A DNA stretch of 64,000 nucleotides, taken from the NCBI GenBank assembly GCA_016867265.1, contig VGJW01000003.1, positions 62,001 to 126,000 on the forward strand. The letters run 5' to 3'. Below are positions 15,851-24,957 of the stretch, one piece after another. The stretch comes from Candidatus Tanganyikabacteria bacterium (lineage in GTDB: Bacteria; Cyanobacteriota; Sericytochromatia; S15B-MN24; VGJW01). A program made the translations under genes and the position numbers. Below the pieces are notes generated by a model that saw only the letters and a list, made by a program, of their open reading frames with translations, did not search any database and was not told the origin of the DNA. Within the stretch, counting starts at the first letter, position 1, and the number at the start of each line of letters is the position of its first letter.

Positions 15851-17802
15851 GCCGATTGCCTGAGGGCTGGGCCTCGCTTGCGCCCGGTTGGTGGGAGCGT
15901 GACTGGACGGGCGTCCGGTCGCTGGTGGTCGCCGTGGATCCGGAACGCCCCGAATGGTTGCGGGCGGCGGAAGAGACCACGGCGGCGTGGGCCTCGGAGC
16001 ACCCCGGCATCGAGGTCAGCATCCGCGCCGACAATCCGGCGGATGCCGATCCCGACTGGCAGGCGGCCGACGAGGTGCTCGACCTGCGGGACCCTGGGCC
16101 GTTGGCGAACGGATTGGGCGCTGCCGATGCCGTGGCCAACATGCTTGGCTGGCGCGTCCCGTCACCCATCGTGGGGGAGCCCGGTCCCGTGCACGCTGTG
16201 GCACGGCCCGGCGTGGCTTGGGAGGACGTCTTGTCCGCGGCGGTCGCCGGATCGGGTGAGGGGGCTCCGGTTCGGGTGTTGGACAGGGGAGGTTGGCTGC
16301 CTGAATGGGTGGCTTCCTGCCGCGGCGTCACGGTCCTGCGGGATGCGCCATTGCGTTTGCGCTGGGAAGGCACTTTCTTTCGCTGGCATTCCCTGTCCAT
16401 CATCAACCGCGCCATTTGTGCCCGCCTGCTGCGTCGGGGGCATGAAGTCAGCTTGGTGCCCTACGAGCCCGACCAATTCGACCCTGCGGCGGATCCTTCG
16501 CTTGCCGACCTGGCGCTTCGCGTTTCGGTTCCGCTGTCCGGCCCTGCGGAGGTTCACGTCCGGCACCAGTGGCCACCCGAGTGGCTCCCGCCGCCGGAAG
16601 GATCCTGGGTGATGATCCAGCCGTGGGAGCGCTGGGGGGCGCCGAGGACCTGGGTCGAGGAGGTCAAGGCCGGGGTGGACGCGATGCTCGTTCCGACCTC
16701 GTACGTGCGTGAAGGCTATGTGGCAAGCGGCATGCCCGCAGATCGGGTATGCGTGGTGCCCAATGGCGTGGACCTGGAGCGATTCCATCCGGGTGCGGCA
16801 CCGTGGCCGAGCGCGGGGACCCGGGGGACACGCTTCCTTTTCGTGGGCGGAAGCGTTCCACGCAAGGGGGTGGACGTCCTGCTCGAGGCGTGGGCCCTTG
16901 CCTTCACGGATGAAGACGATGTCTCCCTGGTCATCAAGGACATCGGGGCCTCGACCGTCTACCTCGGCCTGACGGCCGGATGCTCCATCGCGGCAGAGGC
17001 TGTGCGCGCGGGGGGGGCGCCCATCATCCACTTGACGGAAGAGGTGCCGGACGAGCACCTGCCGGGCCTCTACACGGCCGCCCACGTTCTCGTGCATCCG
17101 TACCGCGGCGAGGGCTTCGGCATGCCGATTGCCGAGGCGATGGCATGTGGTTTGCCCGTCGTGGTCACCGGGCACGGCGCGGCCCTGGATTTCGTGGACG
17201 AGGAGGTCGGATGGCTGATCCCGGCACGGGTCTTGCCGATCCAGCTACCGGACGACTTTCCGCCTTCGGATGCACCGTTCGTGCTGGCCGAACCGGATCC
17301 AGTCGCACTGGCCGAGCTGTTGAGGGCCGTTGCCGACAATGCTCCCGAGCGCATCAAGCGCGGGGCTGCGGGCCGTCGGCGCGTCGAGGCCGGATTGACC
17401 TGGGATGCCATTGTCGATGGCCTGGAGGACCTGCTCAAGTCCGTTGCGGCGACGACACCCGTTCGGGGGGCGGAGGCTACGGTCGAAGCGCGTCCCGGCG
17501 TCCGGATCGAGGGTCTGGATGGTCGCGCCGAGGTCTGGCTGCCGCGCTACGGCGACCGCTCATGGGAGCGTGCCCTGAGTAGACGCCTGGCTTCTGGTTC
17601 GCAACTACCGTTGGTCGTCTGGTTCGATACCGGCGAGGGTTGGTGTGAGGAAGATGCCCTGGCCAGGCTGGGCAGACTCCTCGACATGCATGGTCCGGAT
17701 GTTCCCGACGTCCACTTGGTTGTGGAAGATGCCCGGGCCATGGACTGGCGCGCCATCCAGGACCCGGGCGTGCCGGTGGGGCCTCCGGGAAGGATGGATT
17801 AG
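15847..17802 (+). CDS. Glycosyltransferase, GT4-like, with extensions
   Basis: About 651 residues if translation starts at the GTG overlapping the hisS stop. Residues 1-170 have no recognised fold. Residues 190-530 form a GT-B enzyme: an N-terminal Rossmann part (FRWHSLSIINRAICARLLRRG), the VPNGVDLERFHPG linker, the donor-domain start FLFVGGSVPRKGVDVLLEAW, and the sugar-nucleotide loop GEGFGMPIAEAMACGLPVV with its conserved E-x7-E. The last 110 residues are an extra alpha/beta region. It probably adds a sugar from a nucleotide donor to a surface glycan. Coupling to hisS is unusual and may simply borrow its expression. Eight consecutive Gs occur at 17010-17017. Confidence 0.82.
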   Translation: MSRLPEGWASLAPGWWERDWTGVRSLVVAVDPERPEWLRAAEETTAAWASEHPGIEVSIRADNPADADPDWQAADEVLDLRDPGPLANGLGAADAVANMLGWRVPSPIVGEPGPVHAVARPGVAWEDVLSAAVAGSGEGAPVRVLDRGGWLPEWVASCRGVTVLRDAPLRLRWEGTFFRWHSLSIINRAICARLLRRGHEVSLVPYEPDQFDPAADPSLADLALRVSVPLSGPAEVHVRHQWPPEWLPPPEGSWVMIQPWERWGAPRTWVEEVKAGVDAMLVPTSYVREGYVASGMPADRVCVVPNGVDLERFHPGAAPWPSAGTRGTRFLFVGGSVPRKGVDVLLEAWALAFTDEDDVSLVIKDIGASTVYLGLTAGCSIAAEAVRAGGAPIIHLTEEVPDEHLPGLYTAAHVLVHPYRGEGFGMPIAEAMACGLPVVVTGHGAALDFVDEEVGWLIPARVLPIQLPDDFPPSDAPFVLAEPDPVALAELLRAVADNAPERIKRGAAGRRRVEAGLTWDAIVDGLEDLLKSVAATTPVRGAEATVEARPGVRIEGLDGRAEVWLPRYGDRSWERALSRRLASGSQLPLVVWFDTGEGWCEEDALARLGRLLDMHGPDVPDVHLVVEDARAMDWRAIQDPGVPVGPPGRMD

Positions 17803-17953
17803 ACACCTGATCAAATTACTTGCCCTCCAGTTGAGGGATCGACCCGAGAGGATCGTCATGATCTAACTTTCCCAGCCCGATCTGCTGCGAGGGGGGCAAG
17901 TCTCATCTCGTGGTCTAACTTCCGCAGTCCTTCCCTTGGGATGACGGGTTGGG
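17803..17953. other. Gene-free stretch beside the IS256 remnant
   Basis: No gene. It contains two near-copies of a short sequence (GATCTAACTTTCCCAG around 17863 and GGTCTAACTTCCGCAG around 17913) and an inverted pair ACTTGCCC (17818-17825) / GGGCAAGT (17894-17901). These may be leftovers of a mobile-element end, but no matching terminal repeat to the 18371 end was found. Confidence 0.3.
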
Positions 17954-18311
17954 TCAGGCTTCGAGCATCATGGGTTCCTCCTTGGGATTTCTTTCCAGCA
18001 ACTCGAGGCTGACCAGGCTCAGGTACCGCTTGCCCACCAACCACTCGTCCGACTGCTCGGCAAGGACCATCCCGACGAGGCGCGTCAGCGCCTGACGGTT
18101 CGGGAAGATGCCCACCACCGCACAGCGACGGCCGAGCTCACGGTTCAGGCGCTCAAGGGGATTCGTCGAGCGGATCTTCCGCCAGTGGGCCTGCGGGAAG
18201 GCCATGTAAGCGAGGATGTCCTCCTCGCCCTCGCCCAGCACCTTGCCGACAACATCGCCCAACGTCCTGATCTTCTCCGCCACCGCCTTGAACCTCCTTC
18301 TTGTGTTCGCA
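17954..18311 (-). pseudogene. IS256-family transposase, C-terminal remnant
   Basis: About 110 codons survive. The block [20 protein letters not shown] is the conserved C-terminal segment containing the Glu of the IS256/Mutator DDE triad, followed by [14 protein letters not shown]. The first two thirds of the roughly 400-residue enzyme are missing. Upstream, a good ribosome binding site (AGAAGGAGG, 18294-18302) sits only a few bases from the truncated frame, and an in-frame stop lies just before it. The original leader therefore seems to have been fused to the 3' part by an internal deletion. It cannot encode an active transposase but may be moved by a full copy elsewhere. Confidence 0.8.
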
Positions 18312-18351
18312 ACTCAGAAAGGATCACGGCGGTGGTTTCGTATTCAAGCCG

Positions 18352-18389
18352 CCGGCGGATTTACACCAACTCTAGGGACGTGACCTGCG
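18352..18389. repeat. IS256-family terminal end and 19-bp direct repeat, copy 1
   Basis: The sequence TTTACACCAAC followed by TCTAGGGACGTGACCTGCG (18371-18389) looks like the outer end of the IS256 remnant. The last 19 bases recur exactly and in the same orientation at 28830-28848, on the far side of the accessory operon and the IS21 element. Confidence 0.65.
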
Positions 18390-18413
18390 CCACACCCCCG
18401 ATTATCCGGGAAT

Positions 18414-19700
18414 TCAGGCCTGCGGAATCTCCCTGAGCAATCCATGCTCCACCAACTGCGCAATCAGGGGCAGGCACGACGTCACGGGGACGTTGATGCG
18501 CTCGGCGAGGGCAATCAGGTCAAGCTCGCCGTCGGCAAATGCCAGCAGGTTGACCAGGCTCCGAATGGCATCCGCACTGCCCTTCTGGCTCAGTGTCGGA
18601 TAGAGCCCCCGCTTTCCCAACTGGGGCTCGCACATGACCGTTGTCTGCCAGACACGGTTCGCCTCGATGACCTCGACACAGCGACGGAGCGCCTCTAGGC
18701 CGTCAGCGAGGCCTGTGGGGGTAATCAGATCGAGGTCGTCCAGAGAGGTGTGGTACTCCGGATAGGTTCCATATTTCGACCGCATGACGGACGCTACGGG
18801 CAGGTCGACCCCCGGACTGCAGTATTGTCGTTCGTCGCTGCCTCCGGTCAGGAAGTCATAATCGGTAAAGCCCGGTGCCAGGTAACGGAGGACATGCCGG
18901 GCTGCTCGATCCGAGATGCTGTTGCCGCGCCTGGACGGCAGGAAGGACCATGCACGGTCGTCCCCGATGCAGGTCAGGACATATCCGGCCACGGTCTTTT
19001 TCTTCATCTCATCCAGGTGACGACTGAGATATACGATGGAACCAAGGGTCTCCGGTACCCAGACGAAGCGGTAGGTATACCGCCGGCGGGGCAGGGTGCG
19101 CACCCACCGGGCGAGGGCCGTGGCAACGACCGGACCGGACAACTCGTTGTTGGCCATCGAGGGATGACATATGTACGTCGAGATCAGCACTTCATCGCCT
19201 GTCTGGCCGGGAAGGAGCCAGTCGGCAAAGTCCATCCGTCCCGGGGCAAGCGTACTGTCGACCACGACGTGATACCGTCCCTCCGGTAGGTCTTCCCGTT
19301 GCCGATTGGTCAGGCAGAATCCCCAGCGAGGGCTGTAGTAGCTGGTGACGTAGGGGATTGCATCGGGTTGGTCCGGAAGCGAGTGCAGGTGGCCGTCCAA
19401 CTCCGCCCTGTCCATCCAGGCATCCACGGGCGTGGAATAGCCGACAAGGTGAAGGTTGTTCCTCCGGAAGTCCACGACGCGTTCGCCGGCCTCGTTGGCA
19501 ATGAACGCATCCCGAATGGTCCATTCGTCCGGAACTGTCCAGTCGAAGGCTTGGGTGCCACTGGGTACGGAGTGGAGGTCTAGGTCGGGCAGCAGGCCTT
19601 GCAGGTAGGCCAGCGTTTCTCGGACTCCGGGGCCCGTCAGGCTTCGGCACAGGGGCCACAGGTCGCGTGCCCATCCGTGCATTGTCTCGCCTGTATCCAT
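18414..19700 (-). CDS. DUF4910 aminopeptidase-like protein, glycan-cluster type
   Basis: 428 residues with GGGAG upstream of the ATG. It belongs to the DUF4910 (peptidase-M28-like) family seen in polysaccharide clusters: an N-terminal helix ([22 protein letters not shown]), a DUF2172-like beta insertion (70-170), and the metal-site region [18 protein letters not shown]. Later blocks are [12 protein letters not shown] and [15 protein letters not shown], and a winged-helix-like C-terminus spans about 365-428. The family fold is a zinc-dependent exopeptidase, but the substrate in glycan clusters is unknown; cleavage of an amide on a sugar or carrier is a possibility. It is the last gene of the minus-strand accessory operon, 80 bp after the decarboxylase. 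Confidence 0.85.
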   Translation of the reverse strand: MDTGETMHGWARDLWPLCRSLTGPGVRETLAYLQGLLPDLDLHSVPSGTQAFDWTVPDEWTIRDAFIANEAGERVVDFRRNNLHLVGYSTPVDAWMDRAELDGHLHSLPDQPDAIPYVTSYYSPRWGFCLTNRQREDLPEGRYHVVVDSTLAPGRMDFADWLLPGQTGDEVLISTYICHPSMANNELSGPVVATALARWVRTLPRRRYTYRFVWVPETLGSIVYLSRHLDEMKKKTVAGYVLTCIGDDRAWSFLPSRRGNSISDRAARHVLRYLAPGFTDYDFLTGGSDERQYCSPGVDLPVASVMRSKYGTYPEYHTSLDDLDLITPTGLADGLEALRRCVEVIEANRVWQTTVMCEPQLGKRGLYPTLSQKGSADAIRSLVNLLAFADGELDLIALAERINVPVTSCLPLIAQLVEHGLLREIPQA

Positions 19701-19780
19701 AGGTTCTCCCGGCAGCCTAGCTCTGCCTCGCCTGCTGGTTCACGGCCCCGTTGCGGGCCAGAGGGCCATCGACAGGCCGA

Positions 19781-21025
19781 TCATCCCTTCAAAAACCGCT
19801 CCACCGGCGGGGCGTGCGACAGGAAGTCTCTCGGGCTTGCCGTGAACCCATAGGCACCCGCCTGAAAGAGGACGAGGATGTCCCCGATCTCGACCGGTGC
19901 CAGCGTGACATCCCGGGCAAAAACGTCAATAGGCGTGCAGAGGCGTCCGACAACGGAGACGGTTTCGGGTTCGCCATCACGTGGGTTTGCGGGCCAGACT
20001 GGGTGGTTGCGCCGGAAGACCTGACCGAAGTTTCCCGTAGCGGCGAGAAAATGGTGCAGGCCACCGTCCGTGACAATGTAACGCCTGTCTCCGGCCATTT
20101 TCTTGTCCACCACCCGTGTGAGATAGACACCAGCAGGCCCCACGAGGTAGCGTCCAAGCTCCACGCAAATACGGACCGCCGGAAAACGGCTACGGATGGT
20201 CCGGCAGGCTTCGGTCCAGGCCGTCGTGAGATCCCGGGGGTTCAGCGGAACGTCCTTGGGGCCATACGGAAGTCCGAGGCCACCCCCGAGGTTAATCAGG
20301 ACAGGGTTTGCGGGGACAGGTACCGTCCGCAGGAGTTCGGCGGAGGTCCGCAGCCCTTCGGCCAGAGCCGTGGCCTGGAGGATCTGGGTCCCGTGGAAGA
20401 GGTGGAAGCCCTCGAAGGCCACATGGGAAAGGGATGAGAACAGGTCCGGCCCGGTCTGAACGTAGTCCTCGAGATCCCATCCGAATACGGACCCCCCGCT
20501 CATGGTCAGGCCACCATTACGAACCTCACGATGGTCATTCAGGCGGACCATGACCGGCGCCATGCGGCCAAGCTCGCGAGCGACGGAATTAGTCAACAGC
20601 AGCTGATGGGGGGACTCGACAACGATGCGCACGCCAAGGGAAACCGCCCGGGACAACTCATCCCGGGATTTTCCCGGACCGGCGAAGGAGACTTCGGACA
20701 AGGTCCAGCCCGCCTTGGCAAGGCGTTCCACCTCCCCGCCCGAGGCAACGTCGAATCCATCGACCAGGCCGGCGATATGCGCCAGGACCTCCTTATTCGG
20801 ATTGGCCTTCACGGCATAGTGGAGCGACAGCCCGGCCGGCATCGCCCGGCGCAGTTCCGCAATTCTCCTAGAGATCACCGATCCCGAGTAGACATAGGCC
20901 GGGGTCCCGAGGGTGGACGCCAGGCTTTCAGCTGAAGTGCCGTCCACGAGGACAGCCCCGCCAAAGCCGAGGTACGGTGCCAGGACCTCGGAATGGTGCT
21001 CGGGAAGTAAATCCATCGACTTCAA
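19781..21025 (-). CDS. PLP-dependent decarboxylase, alanine-racemase fold (type III)
   Basis: About 414 residues. The PLP lysine lies in LHYAVKANPNKEVL, followed by GFDVASGGEVERL, the phosphate-binding NLGGGLGLPYG, CVELGRYLVG and the C-terminal RLCTPIDVFARDV, whose Cys reaches the partner active site. This is the DAP/ornithine decarboxylase family. The VGRLCTPID variant resembles decarboxylases that accompany AMP ligases and carrier proteins in exopolysaccharide (exosortase A-associated) loci. A TTG start at 21025 overlaps the ligase stop (TTGA); an ATG at 21016 is also possible. Likely role: decarboxylation of an amino acid, free or carrier-bound. The exact substrate cannot be read from sequence. 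Confidence 0.88.
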   Translation of the reverse strand: MKSMDLLPEHHSEVLAPYLGFGGAVLVDGTSAESLASTLGTPAYVYSGSVISRRIAELRRAMPAGLSLHYAVKANPNKEVLAHIAGLVDGFDVASGGEVERLAKAGWTLSEVSFAGPGKSRDELSRAVSLGVRIVVESPHQLLLTNSVARELGRMAPVMVRLNDHREVRNGGLTMSGGSVFGWDLEDYVQTGPDLFSSLSHVAFEGFHLFHGTQILQATALAEGLRTSAELLRTVPVPANPVLINLGGGLGLPYGPKDVPLNPRDLTTAWTEACRTIRSRFPAVRICVELGRYLVGPAGVYLTRVVDKKMAGDRRYIVTDGGLHHFLAATGNFGQVFRRNHPVWPANPRDGEPETVSVVGRLCTPIDVFARDVTLAPVEIGDILVLFQAGAYGFTASPRDFLSHAPPVERFLKG

Positions 21026-22506
21026 ACCGTCCCCAGCAGCGAGGCGCCATCGATCTTGCCGTTGCCACTCAGCGGAAATCGCGGGACTCTGCGAAACTCG
21101 TCCGGCAGCATGAATGATGCAAGATGGGGCCGCAGGGCGGTAATCAAGGCTGCGTCATCGGGCAGGGTTCTGCCATCGGTCTCGAGGAATGCCACGATTC
21201 TCTGCCCATGGACAGGATCCTCCACCCCCGCAACAAATACGGCCCCCGTTCCGGCGTGCTCGTGAAGCGCCTTCTCTATTTCATCGGGAGCGATGCGGAA
21301 ACCCTTGGACTTGATCATCCGGTCCTTCCTTCCCCCGAAGTGGAAGAATCCTTCCTCGTCCCGCCAGCCGAGGTCACCGGATCGAACCGCTTTGTCATAG
21401 GGGAGGTCGCCGAAGGCGGACGGAAGGACGAAAAAGCGCTCGGCCGTCAGTTCGGGTGAGTTCCAATAGCCCATGCCCATCAGCGGGCCGGTCTGGGCAA
21501 TCTCCCCCACCTCGAGAGGGGCAGCCTCCGATCCGTCCTCTCGAAGGATACGAACGTGGGCATAGGGAATCGGTTTGCCAATGGAGGTCCTTCGTTCGGC
21601 AAAGTCGTCCGGATGCAGTGCGGTGGCTCGGAATGCTTCGGTCAGGCCGTACATCACCCAGAACCTCATGCCGGGCATCTGCGAGGTCAATGCATCGATG
21701 ACCCCGGGGTCCATGCGGCCACCGGTGGAGGCACAGAACCGCATCTCGGGAAAGGTCGCATCGCCAGTTTCCGCAAGGGCGCGAAAAATTTGCGGAACGG
21801 CCAGCATGCCCGTGATCCCTCGGGCAGCGACGGCGTCCGCCAGTGATTTGGGAAAGATGTACTTCAGCAGGTCGATGCGGGCGCCGACCTGAAGGCCGGC
21901 CAGCACGAAATTCAGGCCGGCGTCGAAGGTCAGGGGCAGGACAGCGCCCAGGCGGTCCTGTTCGGCCATGGGCAGGTAGGTGCAGACGCTATCGATGCCG
22001 TGCATCAGGCTCTCATGGCTGATCATCACCCCCTTGGGACGTCCGGTCGATCCTGATGTGTAGAAGAGGATGCCAAGGTCCGCGGGGCGGCGTGCTGTCG
22101 GTTGAGGGCGGACGGTCTGGGATGTGGGCAAGCAGCTGACATCAAGGACGGGTTCGAAGGCAATCCGCTGTGCAAGGTCCCGCCGCGAGACCAGCAGGCG
22201 AACCTGGGCGTCCGCGAGGATATGCTGAATGTTGGCGGGTTGGTATCGCGGGTGAATGGGGACGAGGACCGCGCCGGACCGGAGAATGGCGAGTGCCGCG
22301 ATGACCATCTCCGGACTGTTCTCGAGCAACGTTCCGACGTGGTCGCCTTGGCCCACACCATGGTGTTCCAGCGCGGCCACCATGGCATCCACCTCGGCGT
22401 TCAGCGTGCCATAGTCGAGGACCTTGTCGCCTGCGAGCAGGACGGCGCTTTCCGGACGGACGGCCGCCCAGTGGGACAATGCGTCATCCGCGAACTGTCC
22501 TTTCAT
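21022..22506 (-). CDS. AMP-forming acyl/aminoacyl ligase
   Basis: 494 residues, ANL superfamily. Core motif LFYTSGSTGRPKGVMISH (P-loop), then FWVMYGLTEAFRAT, the SGDLGWRDEEGFFHFGGRKDRMIKSKGFRI hinge region and the C-terminal catalytic Lys in SGNGKID. It activates a carboxylic acid as the adenylate and transfers it to a thiol, here most likely the carrier protein encoded two genes upstream. The ATG at 22506 overlaps the stop of the acyltransferase gene by four bases, and its own stop overlaps the decarboxylase start. Ligase, carrier and decarboxylase in one operon match the exosortase-A-associated trio, although no exosortase gene is in view. Confidence 0.9.
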   Translation of the reverse strand: MKGQFADDALSHWAAVRPESAVLLAGDKVLDYGTLNAEVDAMVAALEHHGVGQGDHVGTLLENSPEMVIAALAILRSGAVLVPIHPRYQPANIQHILADAQVRLLVSRRDLAQRIAFEPVLDVSCLPTSQTVRPQPTARRPADLGILFYTSGSTGRPKGVMISHESLMHGIDSVCTYLPMAEQDRLGAVLPLTFDAGLNFVLAGLQVGARIDLLKYIFPKSLADAVAARGITGMLAVPQIFRALAETGDATFPEMRFCASTGGRMDPGVIDALTSQMPGMRFWVMYGLTEAFRATALHPDDFAERRTSIGKPIPYAHVRILREDGSEAAPLEVGEIAQTGPLMGMGYWNSPELTAERFFVLPSAFGDLPYDKAVRSGDLGWRDEEGFFHFGGRKDRMIKSKGFRIAPDEIEKALHEHAGTGAVFVAGVEDPVHGQRIVAFLETDGRTLPDDAALITALRPHLASFMLPDEFRRVPRFPLSGNGKIDGASLLGTV

Positions 22507-23318
22507 ACGGGCGAGGCGCACGATCTGGCCTTGTCTGCGCAGAATTCCCGAACCTCTTCCGGATTTGGCAGGAGCCAATAGGGGTCCGCCGCCAGTTCCG
22601 CGTCGATGATCGAGCAGAAGGCCCGGGACGACCCAACGTGCACCGGAATGCCCTGCAATTCCGCCGTGCGCCAGGATCCCGTGGCCACAAGGCGCTCGAC
22701 GACTTCGTCCTCACGCGCAGGAAAGATATCGATCTCCAGGTAACGGGCATAGAAAGACCACTTTCCGGGCCTCGGAGCCTCCCCGGGTGCCAGCCTGGCG
22801 ACACCTTCGACCGTCTTGGAATACCTGTAGGGAACCTTGGCCCGCTCCTCCGAGAGATGGGAGGCCGAGATGTGTCCGGGGGCTGCGCCCAGCAGCAGAA
22901 TCCTGAAGTCCTGCGCTACAAGCCGATCGAATGCTGACCCTGGGCCATAGGCCGAGGGTGTCTCCAGGGAGGAGAGATCACGGGCCATCGCCCCGATGGC
23001 GGCGATGGACTGGATGGGATGGCGGCTGCGGCGCGAGGAGGGATGGCGCCTGATAGCCTCGGCGAGGGTTCCCATACCGACAGAGGGAGTATCGGCAACA
23101 TCATAGAGGCCCGTCCTGATGAACCCGAAGGTGAAGGTCGGAGCGACCACCGTTCCCCGGGGGCCGACGGCAGCCAGCAAAGGGTCAAGGAATGTGGCGA
23201 CCCCGGCTTCTGGCGGACCGAAGGGCAGGAGTGAGGCGTGCACCATGACATGATCGCCCGCCACAAGGCCTAGGTTGTCTAGGACCTCCGCAACCTGCGC
23301 ACGGGAAATTCGCCTCAT
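22503..23318 (-). CDS. Aminoglycoside N3-acetyltransferase-family acyltransferase
   Basis: 271 residues of the AAC(3) (antibiotic_NAT) family. Visible blocks are GDHVMVHASLLPFG at the N-terminus, GTVVAPTFTFGF, the acceptor-region RRHPSSRRSRHPIQSIAAIG with the conserved HP.S...AAIG pattern, AYGPGSAFDRL and RILLLGA. Family members acylate amino groups of amino sugars. In a glycan/carrier-protein operon this enzyme more likely transfers a carrier-bound acyl group to an amino sugar than detoxifies antibiotics. It overlaps the carrier protein gene by four bases upstream and the ligase gene by four downstream, so tight co-production is expected. Confidence 0.85.
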   Translation of the reverse strand: MRRISRAQVAEVLDNLGLVAGDHVMVHASLLPFGPPEAGVATFLDPLLAAVGPRGTVVAPTFTFGFIRTGLYDVADTPSVGMGTLAEAIRRHPSSRRSRHPIQSIAAIGAMARDLSSLETPSAYGPGSAFDRLVAQDFRILLLGAAPGHISASHLSEERAKVPYRYSKTVEGVARLAPGEAPRPGKWSFYARYLEIDIFPAREDEVVERLVATGSWRTAELQGIPVHVGSSRAFCSIIDAELAADPYWLLPNPEEVREFCADKARSCASPV

Positions 23319-23560
23319 GGGCCGACCGCGGGATTCCTCTTGCGCTCGACGAAGGCCGCCGTGGCCTCGATGGACGCAAAGTTCTCGATTCGCATGTCGT
23401 CTTGGCTTACCTCGACGCCGAAGGCATCGGCCACGAACAGGGCAAGCTCCATGGCCTGAAGGCTGTCCAGATATCCGTGGTCGAACAGTGCGACGTCATC
23501 GGCGATGTCGACAAGGCCGGAAATCTGGGCCAGATACGAGCGGATGGTTTCCTGAACCAC
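23315..23560 (-). CDS. Acyl carrier protein
   Basis: 81 residues, GTG start with AAAGG five bases upstream. The phosphopantetheine attachment site is Ser33 in GYLDSLQAMELALFV, the classical DSL motif with following hydrophobic helix. Three or four short helices and acidic composition match standalone carrier proteins. It would carry the acyl or aminoacyl group made by the AMP ligase as a thioester. It overlaps the acyltransferase gene by four bases. It is not the fatty-acid-synthesis ACP by context, since no fab genes are near. Confidence 0.92.
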   Translation of the reverse strand: MVQETIRSYLAQISGLVDIADDVALFDHGYLDSLQAMELALFVADAFGVEVSQDDMRIENFASIEATAAFVERKRNPAVGP

Positions 23561-23572
23561 GGGGTACCTTTG

Positions 23573-24925
23573 TCAGAGTCGGGCCAAGGCCCGTTGACGA
23601 ATGTATCGGGCGGCGGCAACCCGACCGAAAATATGGGGCTCATTGTAGATCAAGGCCGGAAACTCGACATCCAGCCGGCGCATCACCTGATCGGCCGCAG
23701 CAGAGAAGCCGGGCAGGTACCTGACGAGGCAGCGCGGGGCGTGTACGTAGTGTGGCCTGCCATCGTGCCGCCCCTCGGCCAGGCCAAGTTGCCGCACCTC
23801 GGACCAGACGGTCTCCGCCCGGTCCGCGTCGGTGCCGAGTGCCCCGTGGTCGGGGATCTCGGTGCAACAGAAGGAGAGGCCCTCTGCTGTGCTCTGTCCG
23901 GTGTAGCGTCCCATGGCGCTCCAGCGAAACAGGGACACGTCGGGGTCGTAGTTCTGGAAGTATTCCAGCTCGCCAAGATTGCTCTCCTTGGTGAAGTGAT
24001 AGATGAGGTGCATGCCCATGGGGGCAAGATGCCGGGACAGGGTGTCCTCGCCCAGCAGCAGGGGCTCGAGTGAGGGGAAGCGCAGGGTCCACGCCACGGC
24101 GTCAAAGGTGTCCTTCCGGATCTGTCCTGTTCTGCTCGTGCGCAGGGTCACACGGGCGGGCACTCCCGGTTCCATTCCTACCAACTCGGTCTGCATGGTC
24201 ACGCGGACCCCGACTTCCTCCAAGGCAAGCCGGGCCTCGTCACAGAAGCCGACGAAGCTCTCGGGCACCGGCAGGAGGTTGGTGGCAGGCAGATGGGCCC
24301 ATGCCTCAGGGTAGAATCCCGGCCCATCCTTGCGCGGGATCGCGAGGCGTTCATCCAGTTCGGTGTTCAGGCTCCTGAGCAGCATCGAACGTTCGCTGTC
24401 GGCCAGCCTGATTCGGCCAAGGCCGACGTAGATGCGGCTGAGGGCATCCAGTTGGGTGGACGGCATCCCGAAAACCTTCAGGCAGGCAGGCTCAAGAAGC
24501 CTGGCTGCGGTAGGTCCCCATCGAGTCTCGCAGTGGGCCTTCAGGCTCAGGCCCGCAGGTGCGGGCACGGCTCGGGCCAGGACCTCCTCCAGCATGCGTT
24601 CCACCACTTCCGGAGGTGCGGAAGATAGGTCGGGGATGGCCATCTCCTTCGAGGTCCTGCCGTGGATGCGGCTGCCATAGGCAAGGGTCAAGCCCTTCCA
24701 CTTGCCCCGGCACAAGGCCTGGAGTGTCTGCGTGATTCCCGCATCGAAGTTGTCGAAGACCTGACATCCAAGGTCGAGGGCGACTCCGCGATGGCGCACC
24801 CCTGCCATGATCCCGCCAAACTTGGTGCACGGGTCGATCAACTCGACATCTGCACCTCGTTCGGTGGCCAGAAGATATGCGGTGTAGATGCCCTCGAAGC
24901 CGCTGCCGACTACCAGCGTTCTCAT
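23573..24925 (-). CDS. FAD/NAD-binding oxidoreductase, UGM/amine-oxidase-like
   Basis: 450 residues from the ATG at 24925. The N-terminus is a Rossmann dinucleotide site (VVGSGFEGIYTAYLLATERGADVELIDP, with the acidic residue ending strand 2), then FGGIMAGVRHRGVALDLGCQVFDN, which resembles UDP-galactopyranose mutase and protoporphyrinogen/amine oxidase-type flavoproteins. The central 150-320 part is a substrate domain. No membrane helix. Within a glycan-modification operon it may oxidise or isomerise a sugar or the carrier-bound group. Specificity cannot be assigned. It is 12 bp upstream of the carrier protein gene and 32 bp downstream of the methyltransferase gene. Confidence 0.8.
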   Translation of the reverse strand: MRTLVVGSGFEGIYTAYLLATERGADVELIDPCTKFGGIMAGVRHRGVALDLGCQVFDNFDAGITQTLQALCRGKWKGLTLAYGSRIHGRTSKEMAIPDLSSAPPEVVERMLEEVLARAVPAPAGLSLKAHCETRWGPTAARLLEPACLKVFGMPSTQLDALSRIYVGLGRIRLADSERSMLLRSLNTELDERLAIPRKDGPGFYPEAWAHLPATNLLPVPESFVGFCDEARLALEEVGVRVTMQTELVGMEPGVPARVTLRTSRTGQIRKDTFDAVAWTLRFPSLEPLLLGEDTLSRHLAPMGMHLIYHFTKESNLGELEYFQNYDPDVSLFRWSAMGRYTGQSTAEGLSFCCTEIPDHGALGTDADRAETVWSEVRQLGLAEGRHDGRPHYVHAPRCLVRYLPGFSAAADQVMRRLDVEFPALIYNEPHIFGRVAAARYIRQRALARL

Positions 24926-24957
24926 GATCGCTTCGTCACACCCCGATCCGGCCGCCG

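Noticed and set aside
22503-23318. Calling the AAC(3)-type gene an antibiotic-resistance determinant
   Set aside because: It is embedded by overlaps in a carrier-protein glycan operon; family members act on diverse amino sugars.
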